This document shows, piece after piece, positions 33,231 through 42,054 of a DNA stretch of 42,440 nucleotides. How positions within the stretch are numbered: position 1 is the first letter of the stretch; each line of letters opens with the position of its first letter. This DNA comes from Halomonas sp. PR-M31 (GTDB lineage: Bacteria; Pseudomonadota; Gammaproteobacteria; Pseudomonadales; Halomonadaceae). The notes beneath the pieces were generated by a model. The model did no database searches, was not told the DNA's origin, and saw only the letters and a list, made by a program, of their open reading frames with translations. The position numbers and the translations under genes were made by a program. Location of the stretch: the NCBI RefSeq assembly GCF_001039575.1, contig NZ_JIBT01000046.1, positions 1 to 42,440 of the forward strand, written 5' to 3'.

Positions 33231-34844
33231 TTAGAAGGCTTTCTTCAACACCAGCGCCACGAAATCTCGGTCGGTGAGAAGACGCTGTTCTTCTGGAGTA
33301 TCGGTTTCCGATCCGCCATAAAAGCCGACGTAGGTCAGCCCCGCCTGAAAGCCGGTGCGATGAGTGAAGTTGGCACTGACGCTGCCACGCATGTCACCTT
33401 CACCCCCTACGCCGCCGGTCAGAGTACGACCGCTGAGCTGCTGGGAGTAGCTTACCGGCACGCTAAGATCCCAGTCTTCGGTAAAGCCCGGATAGTCCAA
33501 TGTCAGTGTGGTGGAAAAGGCAAGTCCGTGATTGGAGAAGTACAGATCGTCGGTTTCTGGCGCCACGGTTTCGGGCAGGTTGTCGGCGCCGGCCAGGCGA
33601 CGCTTGTCCGCATCCAGCACGTTGACGTAGGCCAGCTCCGCAGCCAGTAGCACGCCGTCCGCAAAGGGGGTGCGGCCGAAGTTGTACAGGGTGTTCAGGT
33701 TGGTTTGAAGTATCTTGGCCTCGGTGGCCGACGCAATGGTGTTGTAGTTGCCGTTGGCGCCCAGAATCTCGGTGCTGACCAGCGTTGGGGCACCATCCTT
33801 ATAGGATACTTCGCCAGCGATGGAAGCCTTGCCCATGGCCGTGGTGAAGGTGGCGCCGATCAGATCGATATTGTCGAAGTAGTTCACGTTGTAACTACCC
33901 AGACCCCCATTGGCCAAGGGATTGACCTCCGTCAACGGGATACGGTCGTGATAGTTCAGGTAGTAAAGGCCCACCTCGGTATTTAGGCTAAGACGATAGC
34001 GTGCACCGACCCCCCACTGGCCGAAATCGTCCGGCTCGTCGTTCGATCCGCGAGGCGCAAAGGTACAGGTGCCTCCCACAACAGGACCCAGGCATTTGCC
34101 ACCGCGACCGATGACATCGCTGGTGCTCAAAAAGGCACCAGGCTCCGGCACGATGGTACGGTGCCAGCCATATTGCGCATGAGCCAGCAGCGACCAGTCA
34201 TTGCCGATCTGCATCTGCATGGAGACCTGGTCTTCCGGCAGCAGGATATCCTTGACCTCGGTGCCAGGGATGTCCGATTTGGTGCCGTCCGCAGGCCCCT
34301 GAGCGCCTGAAATGCCCGGGAAGAATAACGCCTCGCCCCAGGAGACGACGTGCTTACCTAGACGAAAATTGGCGAGAACGTCGTCGCCGAAGGTCTGGGT
34401 GGTGTAGCCATAAAAATCCAGAAGCCGCGAATAGCCACCGTGATAGCGCTCGGCGCCGTCGGTAAACTCATCCGGATCTCCCGGATAGTTGACCGGGCCG
34501 TCGTTGTCGGTGGAATTGTGATAGACATCGTCGTAGAAGGTGCTGGCAGAGGCGACGAGGCCGCTGTTTCCCTTGTAAAGACGCGTTTCCAGCAACAGGC
34601 TGAGACGATTGGCCGTCAGGTCGCCTCGATCGAAATTGTTGTTGCCGTCATTGCCGCTTGTAAAGTCCTCAAGCTCTGAATCGGGATTTTCCAGGCGGGT
34701 AGACAAGGTATAAGTGGCGGTGGCCTGCCAATCCAGATTGACACCTTTGCCTAGATCGATGGTTTCTCCTGCAAAGGCGGTCTGAGAGAGCCCTGCACCT
34801 AGCAGGGCCGCCACGAGAGGCTTTAGACGAAATTTATTATTCAT
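33231..34844 (-). CDS. DUF1302 family outer-membrane beta-barrel protein
   Basis: This 537-residue protein has a Sec signal peptide (MNNKFRLKPLVAALLGAGLSQ start; cleavage likely after QTAFA). Alternating strands rich in Tyr, Gly and Asn follow, and it ends in a C-terminal Phe (LVLKKAF) typical of BamA-inserted barrels. DUF1302 proteins nearly always pair with DUF1329, and the pair is linked to hydrophobic substrate uptake or processing. A precise role is not established. It lies 30 bp downstream of the first DUF1329 gene in the same operon. A loop carries two Cys (GKCLGPVVGGTC) that could form a disulfide. Confidence 0.88.
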   Translation of the reverse strand: MNNKFRLKPLVAALLGAGLSQTAFAGETIDLGKGVNLDWQATATYTLSTRLENPDSELEDFTSGNDGNNNFDRGDLTANRLSLLLETRLYKGNSGLVASASTFYDDVYHNSTDNDGPVNYPGDPDEFTDGAERYHGGYSRLLDFYGYTTQTFGDDVLANFRLGKHVVSWGEALFFPGISGAQGPADGTKSDIPGTEVKDILLPEDQVSMQMQIGNDWSLLAHAQYGWHRTIVPEPGAFLSTSDVIGRGGKCLGPVVGGTCTFAPRGSNDEPDDFGQWGVGARYRLSLNTEVGLYYLNYHDRIPLTEVNPLANGGLGSYNVNYFDNIDLIGATFTTAMGKASIAGEVSYKDGAPTLVSTEILGANGNYNTIASATEAKILQTNLNTLYNFGRTPFADGVLLAAELAYVNVLDADKRRLAGADNLPETVAPETDDLYFSNHGLAFSTTLTLDYPGFTEDWDLSVPVSYSQQLSGRTLTGGVGGEGDMRGSVSANFTHRTGFQAGLTYVGFYGGSETDTPEEQRLLTDRDFVALVLKKAF

Positions 34845-34874
34845 TGTCGTTGTGTTCCCTTGACAGAATCGAAC

Positions 34875-36269
34875 TTAGAAACTTCTTGCGCGCAAGGAAG
34901 CAGGCGTGTACATGTCCGGTGACAAGCCACCCGCATTCAGGATCGGGCCCTTGTCCAGGTCTTGGAACAGGTTATAGGCCACGTATCCGCCGCCGCTCAG
35001 GTCGTAGTAGAAGCTGGTACCGGCATGGAAGGCTTCAGTATCCGGCGTGTAGTAATAGTTGGAGGCGGCATACTGAACGAGCTGACCCCGAGTGTCGTAG
35101 TAGTCGGCCATAAGCCCGTGCCAGCTATCTTCGTCGATATACAGCACGCGCTTGCCATACTTGTGGCGATAGTTGTTCTTGAGAGCACCTTCGAGTACCC
35201 AGACTCGGCGCAGCTCATAGCGCATGAAGTCGGGGTTAGGAACGCCGGGCTGTAGCAGTTCGTCATAACTCACGTCTTCGGTGTGTAAACGATAAGTGTT
35301 GATAGGCACGTACATCTCTTTCTTGCCCAAGAGCGTCCAGTTGTAGCGGATGGGCGAGCCGTTCATCAGCCGGTCCTGGTCGATGGTGACCTTGCCACTG
35401 GTACCTTTGGCCGGACTATCGAAGCCGTATTCCGGTAGCTGGCGAACGCGACGTGTCCCTGGGTTATAAGTCCAAGCGAGACGGTCATTGGAGAAGTTCA
35501 CAGGCTCGGAGGAGACTGTCGTCGTGCCCTTGTCTCGAGTCGGCTTCAGGGTTCCGGTGTTGGAATAGGCCATGACGCCACTTACGGGTTTACCCATCTC
35601 CTCGGGTTTCGTGGTCATGTTGAGACCGGTATTTTTGGTCTGCCCCCAGGTGATGTTGCCGCTGGCGCTCACCTCGGCGATGTCACGCTTCTCCATGACT
35701 TCCGTATAGGCGAGATAGGGGAAGGTCAGGTTGAACAGCACCTGCAGGGCCTCGTCCGGGCCGCTGGGAATGGGGAAAGGCGTGCCGCCCTTGTAGCCCG
35801 AATAGCCCAGGCCACCATCCGTCAATTCCGCTTCCGTCGCGTTGCGCTTGGCGATATCGCACACCTGTTGCGGGTAGCTGAAGATTCGCTTGCTCTCATA
35901 CACCGGCATCTCGAACTTATCCGGGTAGCGCTGGAAGAGCGCCTGCTGGCCTTCGGAAAGCTTGTCCTGGTAGTCCCGCCAGTTGCTGCCGTTGATCACG
36001 AACTTGGGTTGTTCGTTGGCGAAGGGGTTCACCGGGTGCTGCCCCACATGCGGGGTGTAGTTGACGTTGCCTGGCAACTTGCCCATGTACTCCCCGGTAA
36101 AGGGCGGGATGGTGCCATCCGCGTTGCCGGATGCCTCGGCACCCACACAGGTGAGTTCACTGCCGAGTTTCTGGGCCTCTTGGGAAGACACCTTGGCATG
36201 GGCCGTGCTCATGGCGAACGACAGCGCAAGTACAGAAGTGACGGGGACTAACAGATACCTGTTTATCAT
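34875..36269 (-). CDS. DUF1329 family periplasmic/envelope protein, copy 1
   Basis: This 464-residue exported protein starts at ATG 36269 behind TAGGAGG. A signal peptide of about 25 residues ends at STAHA. The mature start VSSQEAQKLGSELTCVGAEASGN, GTIPPFTGEY near residue 50, and SGKVTIDQDRLMNGSP near 290 are DUF1329 hallmarks. The fold may be LolA/LolB-like, but this is a guess. The DUF1302 barrel follows immediately, suggesting a two-part outer-membrane system for a hydrophobic compound. A palindrome (36357-36376) lies 87 bp upstream. Confidence 0.88.
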   Translation of the reverse strand: MINRYLLVPVTSVLALSFAMSTAHAKVSSQEAQKLGSELTCVGAEASGNADGTIPPFTGEYMGKLPGNVNYTPHVGQHPVNPFANEQPKFVINGSNWRDYQDKLSEGQQALFQRYPDKFEMPVYESKRIFSYPQQVCDIAKRNATEAELTDGGLGYSGYKGGTPFPIPSGPDEALQVLFNLTFPYLAYTEVMEKRDIAEVSASGNITWGQTKNTGLNMTTKPEEMGKPVSGVMAYSNTGTLKPTRDKGTTTVSSEPVNFSNDRLAWTYNPGTRRVRQLPEYGFDSPAKGTSGKVTIDQDRLMNGSPIRYNWTLLGKKEMYVPINTYRLHTEDVSYDELLQPGVPNPDFMRYELRRVWVLEGALKNNYRHKYGKRVLYIDEDSWHGLMADYYDTRGQLVQYAASNYYYTPDTEAFHAGTSFYYDLSGGGYVAYNLFQDLDKGPILNAGGLSPDMYTPASLRARSF

Positions 36270-36356
36270 GCTTCCTCCTACCGGGAAGGTTTGGGACAGA
36301 GATCGAGCGCGTTGTTTTGCTTGTGCTTCAATCATTGCGCAGCGTATGAGGAGCAA

Positions 36357-36376
36357 CGTCGTCCATTGAGACTAGG
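36357..36376. promoter_or_regulatory. Shared operator-like palindrome, site 6
   Basis: CGTCGTCCATTGAGACTAGG matches 13 of 16 arm positions. It lies 87 bp upstream of DUF1329 copy 1. The right arm AGACTA is the same as in site 3. Confidence 0.65.
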
Positions 36377-36465
36377 CAAGAAAATTTTTAAATTTATCGC
36401 CCAGCGGCTGAATCAAGCTGTGTTGTTGCGCTGGAATAGCAACGGTAAAAGTTTGCAATTTCTCT

Positions 36466-37851
36466 TTAGTAACCCGAGGCACGTAGCGCTGCCGGGGTGT
36501 ACATATCCGGACTCAAGCCTCCCTTGTTGAGAATGGGGCCTTTGTCCAGGTCTTGGAAAAGGTTAAAGGCTACGTAGCCTCCAGTAGCCAGATCATGATA
36601 AAAACTCGTGCCCGCATGCCAAGCCTTCGCATCGAATGCATAGTAGTAGTTGATGAAAGCATGCTGCACTAGCTGATCACGAGTGTCGTAGTAATCGGCT
36701 ACAATGCCGTGCCAAGTATCCTCGTCGATGTACATGACTCTTTTACCGTATTTATGGCGATACTGTTGCTTGAGACTTCCTTCCAATACCCAGACCCGGC
36801 GCAGTTCATAGCGCATGTAATCTGGGTTGGCATGATGTTTGATCAACAGATCGTCGTAACTGACGTCATTTGAATGAATGCGATAGGCATTGGCAGGAAT
36901 GTAGATCTCTTTTTTGCCTTTGAGCGACCAGTTATAGCGAATGGGCGAGCCGTTCATAAGCCGGTCTTGATCGATGGTAACCTTCCCACTGGTACCATCG
37001 GCGGCGCTGTCGAAGCCGTATTCTGGCATCTGCCTGACGCGACGAGTGCCGGGATTATAGTTCCAAGCAAGTCGATCACCTTCGACAAAGTTCGTAGGCT
37101 CCGAAGAGATAGTGATGGAACCCTTATTGCGGGTCGGCAGTAGGACCTCCGAGCGGTAGTACGCCATCACCCCTTCTATCGGCTCGCCCATATTTTCTGG
37201 ACGAGTCACTACATTAAGACCATCGATCTTCGTTTGACCCCAGGTAATGTTACCGCTGGCACTGATATCAGCGATATCCCGCTTCGGCATACTCTCGGTG
37301 TAGGCGCGATACAGGAAATAGGTGTTCATCAGTACTTCCAGCGGTTGCTCCGTTACGGGAAAAGGCACCGCACCCTTGTAGCCCGAAAAGCCTAATCCGC
37401 CATCGGTTAACTCCGCCTCCAGGGCATTGCGCTTGGCGATGTCACAGACTTGCGGGGGATAGCGAAAATCGCGTCTGCCCGGATAGATCGGCATTTCGAA
37501 CGTCTGTGGATATTGCTCGAACATAGCTTGTTGCCCTGGCGTTAGTTTGTTCGAGTTCTCGCGCCAATTGTCACCGGTAATCACGAAGATGGGAGTGTCG
37601 TTGCGGTAGGGGTTTATTGGATGCTGACCAACATTCTCGTCGTAGTTCATTCCCGAGGGTGTTCCTAGCCATTTGCCTGAAAAAGGGGGAATGGTGCCTT
37701 CCTTATTACCTGCTGACACTGCTCCGACACAGGTTAATTCATTACCCAGTTTCTGCACTTCCTGAGCCGATACAGCAGCCTGAGTAATACTTGGAAAAAG
37801 TGCCAGAGTGAATAATGAACTGAACACGAGAGCTGGATACTTTCTGCTCAT
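36466..37851 (-). CDS. DUF1329 family periplasmic/envelope protein, copy 2
   Basis: This 461-residue protein is clearly paralogous to copy 1 along its whole length, with well over half of residues identical by eye. It has a signal peptide (MSRKYPALVFSSLFTLALF start, cleavage near TQAA), LGNELTCVGAVSAGN, GTIPPFSGKW, VCDIAKRNALEAEL and SGKVTIDQDRLMNGSP. Its DNA is visibly more AT-rich than copy 1 and most neighbours. It has its own leader with palindrome site 3 and its own start context (GGGAGG). It may handle a different compound or form a mixed complex with the DUF1302 barrel. Confidence 0.88.
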   Translation of the reverse strand: MSRKYPALVFSSLFTLALFPSITQAAVSAQEVQKLGNELTCVGAVSAGNKEGTIPPFSGKWLGTPSGMNYDENVGQHPINPYRNDTPIFVITGDNWRENSNKLTPGQQAMFEQYPQTFEMPIYPGRRDFRYPPQVCDIAKRNALEAELTDGGLGFSGYKGAVPFPVTEQPLEVLMNTYFLYRAYTESMPKRDIADISASGNITWGQTKIDGLNVVTRPENMGEPIEGVMAYYRSEVLLPTRNKGSITISSEPTNFVEGDRLAWNYNPGTRRVRQMPEYGFDSAADGTSGKVTIDQDRLMNGSPIRYNWSLKGKKEIYIPANAYRIHSNDVSYDDLLIKHHANPDYMRYELRRVWVLEGSLKQQYRHKYGKRVMYIDEDTWHGIVADYYDTRDQLVQHAFINYYYAFDAKAWHAGTSFYHDLATGGYVAFNLFQDLDKGPILNKGGLSPDMYTPAALRASGY

Positions 37852-37930
37852 GTTTCCTCCCGTTGGGAACATACAGGTCGAACAAAACGTGGTGATTATC
37901 TTGTATGATAAAATGCTTTTATTAGCATTA

Positions 37931-37950
37931 CGTCGTCCGATTAGACTATA
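37931..37950. promoter_or_regulatory. Shared operator-like palindrome, site 3
   Basis: CGTCGTCCGATTAGACTATA has a perfect left arm and matches 12 of 16 arm positions in total, 79 bp upstream of DUF1329 copy 2. A further small inverted repeat (AATGCT-N6-AGCATT, 37912-37929) separates it from the gene. Confidence 0.65.
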
Positions 37951-38052
37951 AAGTTAGCGTTTTAGCATGAATTGAAATAGACAAGTCGCTATCATCAATA
38001 TCGACGCTCTACAACGTCATCGGCCAGCCAGCGATGTCCGTGCCCTTGCAAT

Positions 38053-38087
38053 AAAAAAACGCCGGGATGGCGTGGCTATCCCGGCGT
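38053..38087 (-). terminator. Rho-independent terminator of the Rieske oxygenase gene
   Basis: ACGCCGGGAT (38059-38068) pairs with ATCCCGGCGT (38078-38087). The minus strand then runs into seven T, 22 bp after the stop. Confidence 0.9.
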
Positions 38088-38109
38088 ATTGAATCCATCC
38101 GCTTTTCCG

Positions 38110-39213
38110 TCAGGCGCTTTCGCTTTCACTGTAGGCCACTGCACCGCGGGGGACATAAATCCCGTCACACTGGTCGCGAAACTCATGCGCCCGTTCCCGC
38201 GGGTTGTAAAATTGCTTGTACCAGATTCGCGCTTTCATGAAGGGGCCATCGCTGGGAATGAACATGCCGTTGAGGCAGGGCGCCTTGTTGGTCCACACCT
38301 CGAAGTCCTGCATGAAGGCCAATAGGCTTGCGTGCTGGAACTGACGAGCGGCAATCTCGTCCTGGGTGGTGACCGGGCTGCTGCCGCTGGGAGATTTCAC
38401 CAGCAGCGCGTGCCAGACCTTGATGCTGCCGTCCTCGATCGGCGTATGGTTGATCATCAAGACGCTGTCGTAATAGCCGGTCAGATAGGAGATCAGCACC
38501 CCCGGGCCGTGGTAGGTGGTGTCCGTGTGCAGGATCGGGCTGCCACCGTCCGCGTTGACCAGGGTGCGGTGCGGGCCGGCCTGGCGCTGCGTGGCGAGAT
38601 GGCCGTTGAATTCGTTTTCGTAGCGCTGCACCGTGGAGCCGTGAATCGGACCCAGATGGCCGTAGTCGCAGATATTGTCGATGACTTCCTGAGGGTGCTG
38701 TTCGAGGACGCCCAGATCGTCGAACTTCCAGTTGACCCAGCCCGCATCGTCCCATTCCGGAAGCGAGGGATGCTCCCATTCCGGCTCGCCGTTTTCCGGG
38801 TCATGCCAGACCCATATTGCGCCAAGGCTTTCCACCACCGGCCAGGACTTGACGCAGGCGGTCTTGGGGATCGGGCCGTCGTGATAAGGAATGTCGTTGC
38901 ACTGACCGTCCGGGCCGAAGCGCCAGGCATGGTAGGGGCAGCGAATGCTGTCGCCCTCGACGTTGGTGCCGCCGCCGTCGATGATCACGTAAGACGTGTC
39001 GTTACGGGCGGCCAGGTGCGTCTTCATGTGCGGGCAATAGGCGTCTAGCAACACCGGACGGCCGCTTTCCTGACCGCGATAGAGCGCGAAATCTCGGCCG
39101 AAATAGCGCACAGCCAAAGGTTTGTGCGTATTGATCTCGTCGGCGGTGGCGATCATGAACCAGCCACGGGGAAAGGTGTAGTCGCCTAGCCGATAATCCT
39201 GGGAAGTTGCCAT
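38110..39213 (-). CDS. Rieske oxygenase alpha subunit, KshA-like
   Basis: This 367-residue enzyme has an N-terminal Rieske [2Fe-2S] domain (about residues 15-130) with ligand pairs CPH and CPYH, 29 residues apart, versus about 17 in classical members. The insert (a DTSYVIIDGGGTNVEGD-like loop) looks like a subfamily trait. The mononuclear iron site is DYGHLGPIH near residue 180, with the 2-His-carboxylate pattern. FGPDGQCNDIPY and VWHDPENGEPEW recall 3-ketosteroid 9-alpha-hydroxylase KshA and related cyclic-terpenoid oxygenases. ATG 39213 has GAGGAGG upstream. A separate ferredoxin or reductase is needed and is not in the window. Confidence 0.85.
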   Translation of the reverse strand: MATSQDYRLGDYTFPRGWFMIATADEINTHKPLAVRYFGRDFALYRGQESGRPVLLDAYCPHMKTHLAARNDTSYVIIDGGGTNVEGDSIRCPYHAWRFGPDGQCNDIPYHDGPIPKTACVKSWPVVESLGAIWVWHDPENGEPEWEHPSLPEWDDAGWVNWKFDDLGVLEQHPQEVIDNICDYGHLGPIHGSTVQRYENEFNGHLATQRQAGPHRTLVNADGGSPILHTDTTYHGPGVLISYLTGYYDSVLMINHTPIEDGSIKVWHALLVKSPSGSSPVTTQDEIAARQFQHASLLAFMQDFEVWTNKAPCLNGMFIPSDGPFMKARIWYKQFYNPRERAHEFRDQCDGIYVPRGAVAYSESESA

Positions 39214-39273
39214 CGGTTCCTCCTCGAATGGGATTGATACTCTTGTGATTGTCGAGCCTGGTCCGTTCGCACT

Positions 39274-39293
39274 CATCCCCTGTTTGGACGATA
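39274..39293. promoter_or_regulatory. Shared operator-like palindrome, site 4 (weakest)
   Basis: CATCCCCTGTTTGGACGATA has a good GGACGA right arm and a degenerate left arm, matching 10 of 16 positions. It lies 60 bp upstream of the Rieske gene and just after the MFS gene end. Confidence 0.5.
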
Positions 39294-39324
39294 TCGCTGG
39301 ACGGGCAGAGAAAGTGAATGACGT

Positions 39325-40674
39325 CTAGGACGTCGCCGGCTGAGCGCCGCTCATCGTCTCGCCGGTAAGCTGATCCAGGCGCTGGCGATAGTGGGCCAGG
39401 GCAACGGTAAAGAGCAGCGCAGTCAGCAGCAGCAGGCAAAGCACACAGGCCAAGGCATAGCGCAAGCCATCCGCCCCGAAAGTGGTGGTGAAGACATCGC
39501 TCAGCACGCCGGATATCAGCGGCCCGAAGCCGGCGCCCAGCAGCGTGATGCACAAGTTGAGCAGCGCTGCGCCAAGAGCGCGTTGATTGGCGGTGAGCAT
39601 GTGACTGATGGCGGCGTAGGAAAGCGACGGCCACCAGCTGTTGAAGAAGCCGAAGCCAGCGGCGAACAGCATCGCATGAGGAATCGTCAATCCGCCTACC
39701 TGCCAGAGACCGGTCGCCGGCCAGAGCAGGAACGCAAGACCCATGGGAATACTGATCAAGACTCCGAGCAAGGGCAGGCCGATCTGCCAGCGGGAATCCC
39801 GGGCGCATAGTCGATCGCAATACCAGCCGCTGAACAGCGCGCCGGCCATGGCGCTCAGACCGCTGGCAAAGCCGAACAGCAGCCCCGCCTGAGCCAGCGT
39901 CAGGCCGTGGCTTCTTAAAAGAAAGGTCGGCGCCCAGATGCCATAGCCGTAGCCCGCAACACCGGCCAGCCCACAGCCCAGGCAGAGTAGCGTAAAACCA
40001 CGAATTCTCAGCAGCGATCGAATCTGGCCGGACAAGGAGGCTTCCGTTGCCTGGGTGATGCCCGGTGCGTCATAAGCACCGCGACGCGGCTCCCGAGTGA
40101 TGGTCAGCAGCAACAGGGCCAACAGCAGTCCCGGTGCGCCAAAGACAACGAAGGTCGTTCGCCAACCATAGGTTTGCGCCAGCCATCCCCCAAGCATCAT
40201 GGCCACCAGCAGTCCCAAATGCGGCCCCATCATGAACAGGCTCATCGCCAGGGAGCGACGCTCCTTGGGATAGAGATCCGCCACCATGGACACCGAAGGC
40301 GCCATGCCGCCGGCTTCGCCAACGGCCACGGTCATGCGCGCCAACAGCAGCTGCCAGAATTGCTGAGCCATGCCGCAGGCCATGGTGGCCAGGCTCCACA
40401 GCCCGCAACAGATCGCCACCATATTGCGACGATTCGCACCCCGATCCGCCATCCGTCCCAGGGGCACACCGAGCAGCGCATAAAGCAGAGCAAAGGCGAT
40501 ACCCGTCAATAGCCCCATCACCGTATCCGAGGCGCCGAACTCCTGTTTGATGGGTTCGATTACGATGGCGATCACGTTGCGATCGATGAACGAGAAGACA
40601 TAGATCAGCGCCAGCAACAAAAGGCTCAGATGAGCGTGTCGGCCAGCGGGTTCCGTGGTGGAAGAAACTGCCAT
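39325..40674 (-). CDS. MFS transporter, spinster-like, second copy
   Basis: This 449-residue, 12-span protein is paralogous to the transporter at 24675-26024. It shares RNVIAIVIEPIKQEFGASDTVMG near the N-terminus, GRMADRGANRRN in the loop 2-3 motif, and SMVADLYPKERRS in loop 4-5. It probably imports the substrate or a related acid. The Rieske gene start is about 110 bp downstream on the same strand, but with its own operator-like site, so co-transcription is uncertain. A palindrome (40764-40783) is 89 bp upstream of its ATG, and AAGGTGA precedes the start. Confidence 0.88.
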   Translation of the reverse strand: MAVSSTTEPAGRHAHLSLLLLALIYVFSFIDRNVIAIVIEPIKQEFGASDTVMGLLTGIAFALLYALLGVPLGRMADRGANRRNMVAICCGLWSLATMACGMAQQFWQLLLARMTVAVGEAGGMAPSVSMVADLYPKERRSLAMSLFMMGPHLGLLVAMMLGGWLAQTYGWRTTFVVFGAPGLLLALLLLTITREPRRGAYDAPGITQATEASLSGQIRSLLRIRGFTLLCLGCGLAGVAGYGYGIWAPTFLLRSHGLTLAQAGLLFGFASGLSAMAGALFSGWYCDRLCARDSRWQIGLPLLGVLISIPMGLAFLLWPATGLWQVGGLTIPHAMLFAAGFGFFNSWWPSLSYAAISHMLTANQRALGAALLNLCITLLGAGFGPLISGVLSDVFTTTFGADGLRYALACVLCLLLLTALLFTVALAHYRQRLDQLTGETMSGAQPATS

Positions 40675-40763
40675 GGGTCACCTTGTGATTGTGTCGTTGT
40701 CGGCGTGGTGGTGAAAACGCCATGCCACTGTTCGGCCATCCTCGATGGCAGGCCGAGCGCCAA

Positions 40764-40783
40764 CATCGTCCTTTTGGACGTAT
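40764..40783. promoter_or_regulatory. Shared operator-like palindrome, site 5
   Basis: CATCGTCCTTTTGGACGTAT matches 12 of 16 arm positions. It lies between the divergent MFS gene (89 bp away) and MBL-fold gene (138 bp away) and may serve both. Confidence 0.62.
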
Positions 40784-40921
40784 TGAAGAGTGCCTTCGGC
40801 TTCTAGATTGTTCTTACAGCCCGGGATAACGACTTGCCTTCCCCCGCACGGTCAAGCGAGGTGGTCATAGGTAAGCGAAGCGATAAACAGGCAAGCGAAG
40901 CGGTCAATCAGGAGAGAGACG

Positions 40922-42010
40922 ATGGCGGTCAGCCAAAGGGAACGCGCCCAGCGCAAATGCCGGGAAAAAGAGGCCTTGTCCTTTCCTTTTTCGACACCGC
41001 AAGCCAGTGGCCAGGTAGTGGAGGTGGCCAAGGGCGTGCTATGGGCCAGAATGCCAATGCCCATGGCCTTGAACCACGTCAACGTCTACTTGCTGCGCGA
41101 CGACGATGGGTGGTGGCTGATCGATACGGGCTTGAACAGCGAGCAGAGTCAGCAGGCCTGGGAGCTGATTGCCGCCCAGCAGATCGATGGCTTACCCTTC
41201 AAGGCCCTGGTGTGCACCCATTTCCACCATGACCATGCGGGGCTTGCCCACTGGCTGATGGAGCGTTTCAATCTGCCGCTGTACATGAGCTACGGTGAAT
41301 ACTTCACCATGCGCGCCCTGGCTAGCGACAAGGCGGCTCCCATACAGGATGATCAGAAAGGATTTTTCGCCCGCGCCGGGATGCCTGCCCCCGACATCGA
41401 CCACATGTTCGAAAAGCTGCGCAACTACCCTTTCAATCCGCCTTGCCCGCAAGCCTTTCGCCGGCTGCGCGAGAATGACGAGCTGAGTATCGGTGGCCGT
41501 CGCTGGCGCGTGATAGTGGGCGGAGGGCACTCTCCGGAGCATGTTTGTCTGTACTGCGCCGAAGACAAGCTATTGATTGCCGGCGATCAGGTGCTGCCGG
41601 AAATCAGCTCGAACGTACTGGTCAGCGATATTCAGCCCGAGGCAGACCCTTTGAAAGACTGGCTGGCGTCGCTGGACCGGCTCGATGCCCTGGCCCCAGA
41701 CACCCTGGTCATGCCGTCCCATGGCGAGGTGTTCCGCCAGCTGCCTGAGCGCCTGCAGCAGTTGCGCGAGCACCATTCACGGCAATTCGATCTTGTGATG
41801 GCGCTGGCGGTGCGTTCGCCGGGCTTTACCGCCTTTGAGGCGATGAACTGCCTTTTCCCTCAGCAGCTGAGTGCCATGGAACAACTCATGGCCTTGGGTG
41901 AAGCGATTGCCCACCTGAACTGGCTGCGTCGCGAGGGGCGTCTCATTCGGCGACAGCGCAGCGACATCGACAACTTTTACCCAGCAGGCACGACGCCAAC
42001 GTCTGCCTGA
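40922..42010 (+). CDS. MBL-fold metallo-hydrolase
   Basis: This 362-residue metallo-beta-lactamase-fold protein has the dinuclear zinc motif HFHHDHAG near residue 100. It also has GGHSPEHVCLY near 200, AGDQVLPEIS near 222 and PSHGEVF near 265, the usual metal and closing motifs. The C-terminal ~80 residues are helical, of the type that gates substrates in lactonase- and thioesterase-like members. The exact hydrolysed bond is not known. In this context a lactone or thioester of the pathway is possible. ATG 40922 has AGGAGAGAGACG upstream. The acyl-CoA synthetase gene follows after 44 bp. Confidence 0.88.
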   Translation: MAVSQRERAQRKCREKEALSFPFSTPQASGQVVEVAKGVLWARMPMPMALNHVNVYLLRDDDGWWLIDTGLNSEQSQQAWELIAAQQIDGLPFKALVCTHFHHDHAGLAHWLMERFNLPLYMSYGEYFTMRALASDKAAPIQDDQKGFFARAGMPAPDIDHMFEKLRNYPFNPPCPQAFRRLRENDELSIGGRRWRVIVGGGHSPEHVCLYCAEDKLLIAGDQVLPEISSNVLVSDIQPEADPLKDWLASLDRLDALAPDTLVMPSHGEVFRQLPERLQQLREHHSRQFDLVMALAVRSPGFTAFEAMNCLFPQQLSAMEQLMALGEAIAHLNWLRREGRLIRRQRSDIDNFYPAGTTPTSA

Positions 42011-42054
42011 CCGGATCCGATCTAGCAACGACCCGACGTACTGTGAGGTTCGAC

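Noticed and set aside
38332-39048. Long open frame on the plus strand opposite the Rieske oxygenase
   Set aside because: It is a shadow of a conserved coding frame; the translated product has no recognisable domain.
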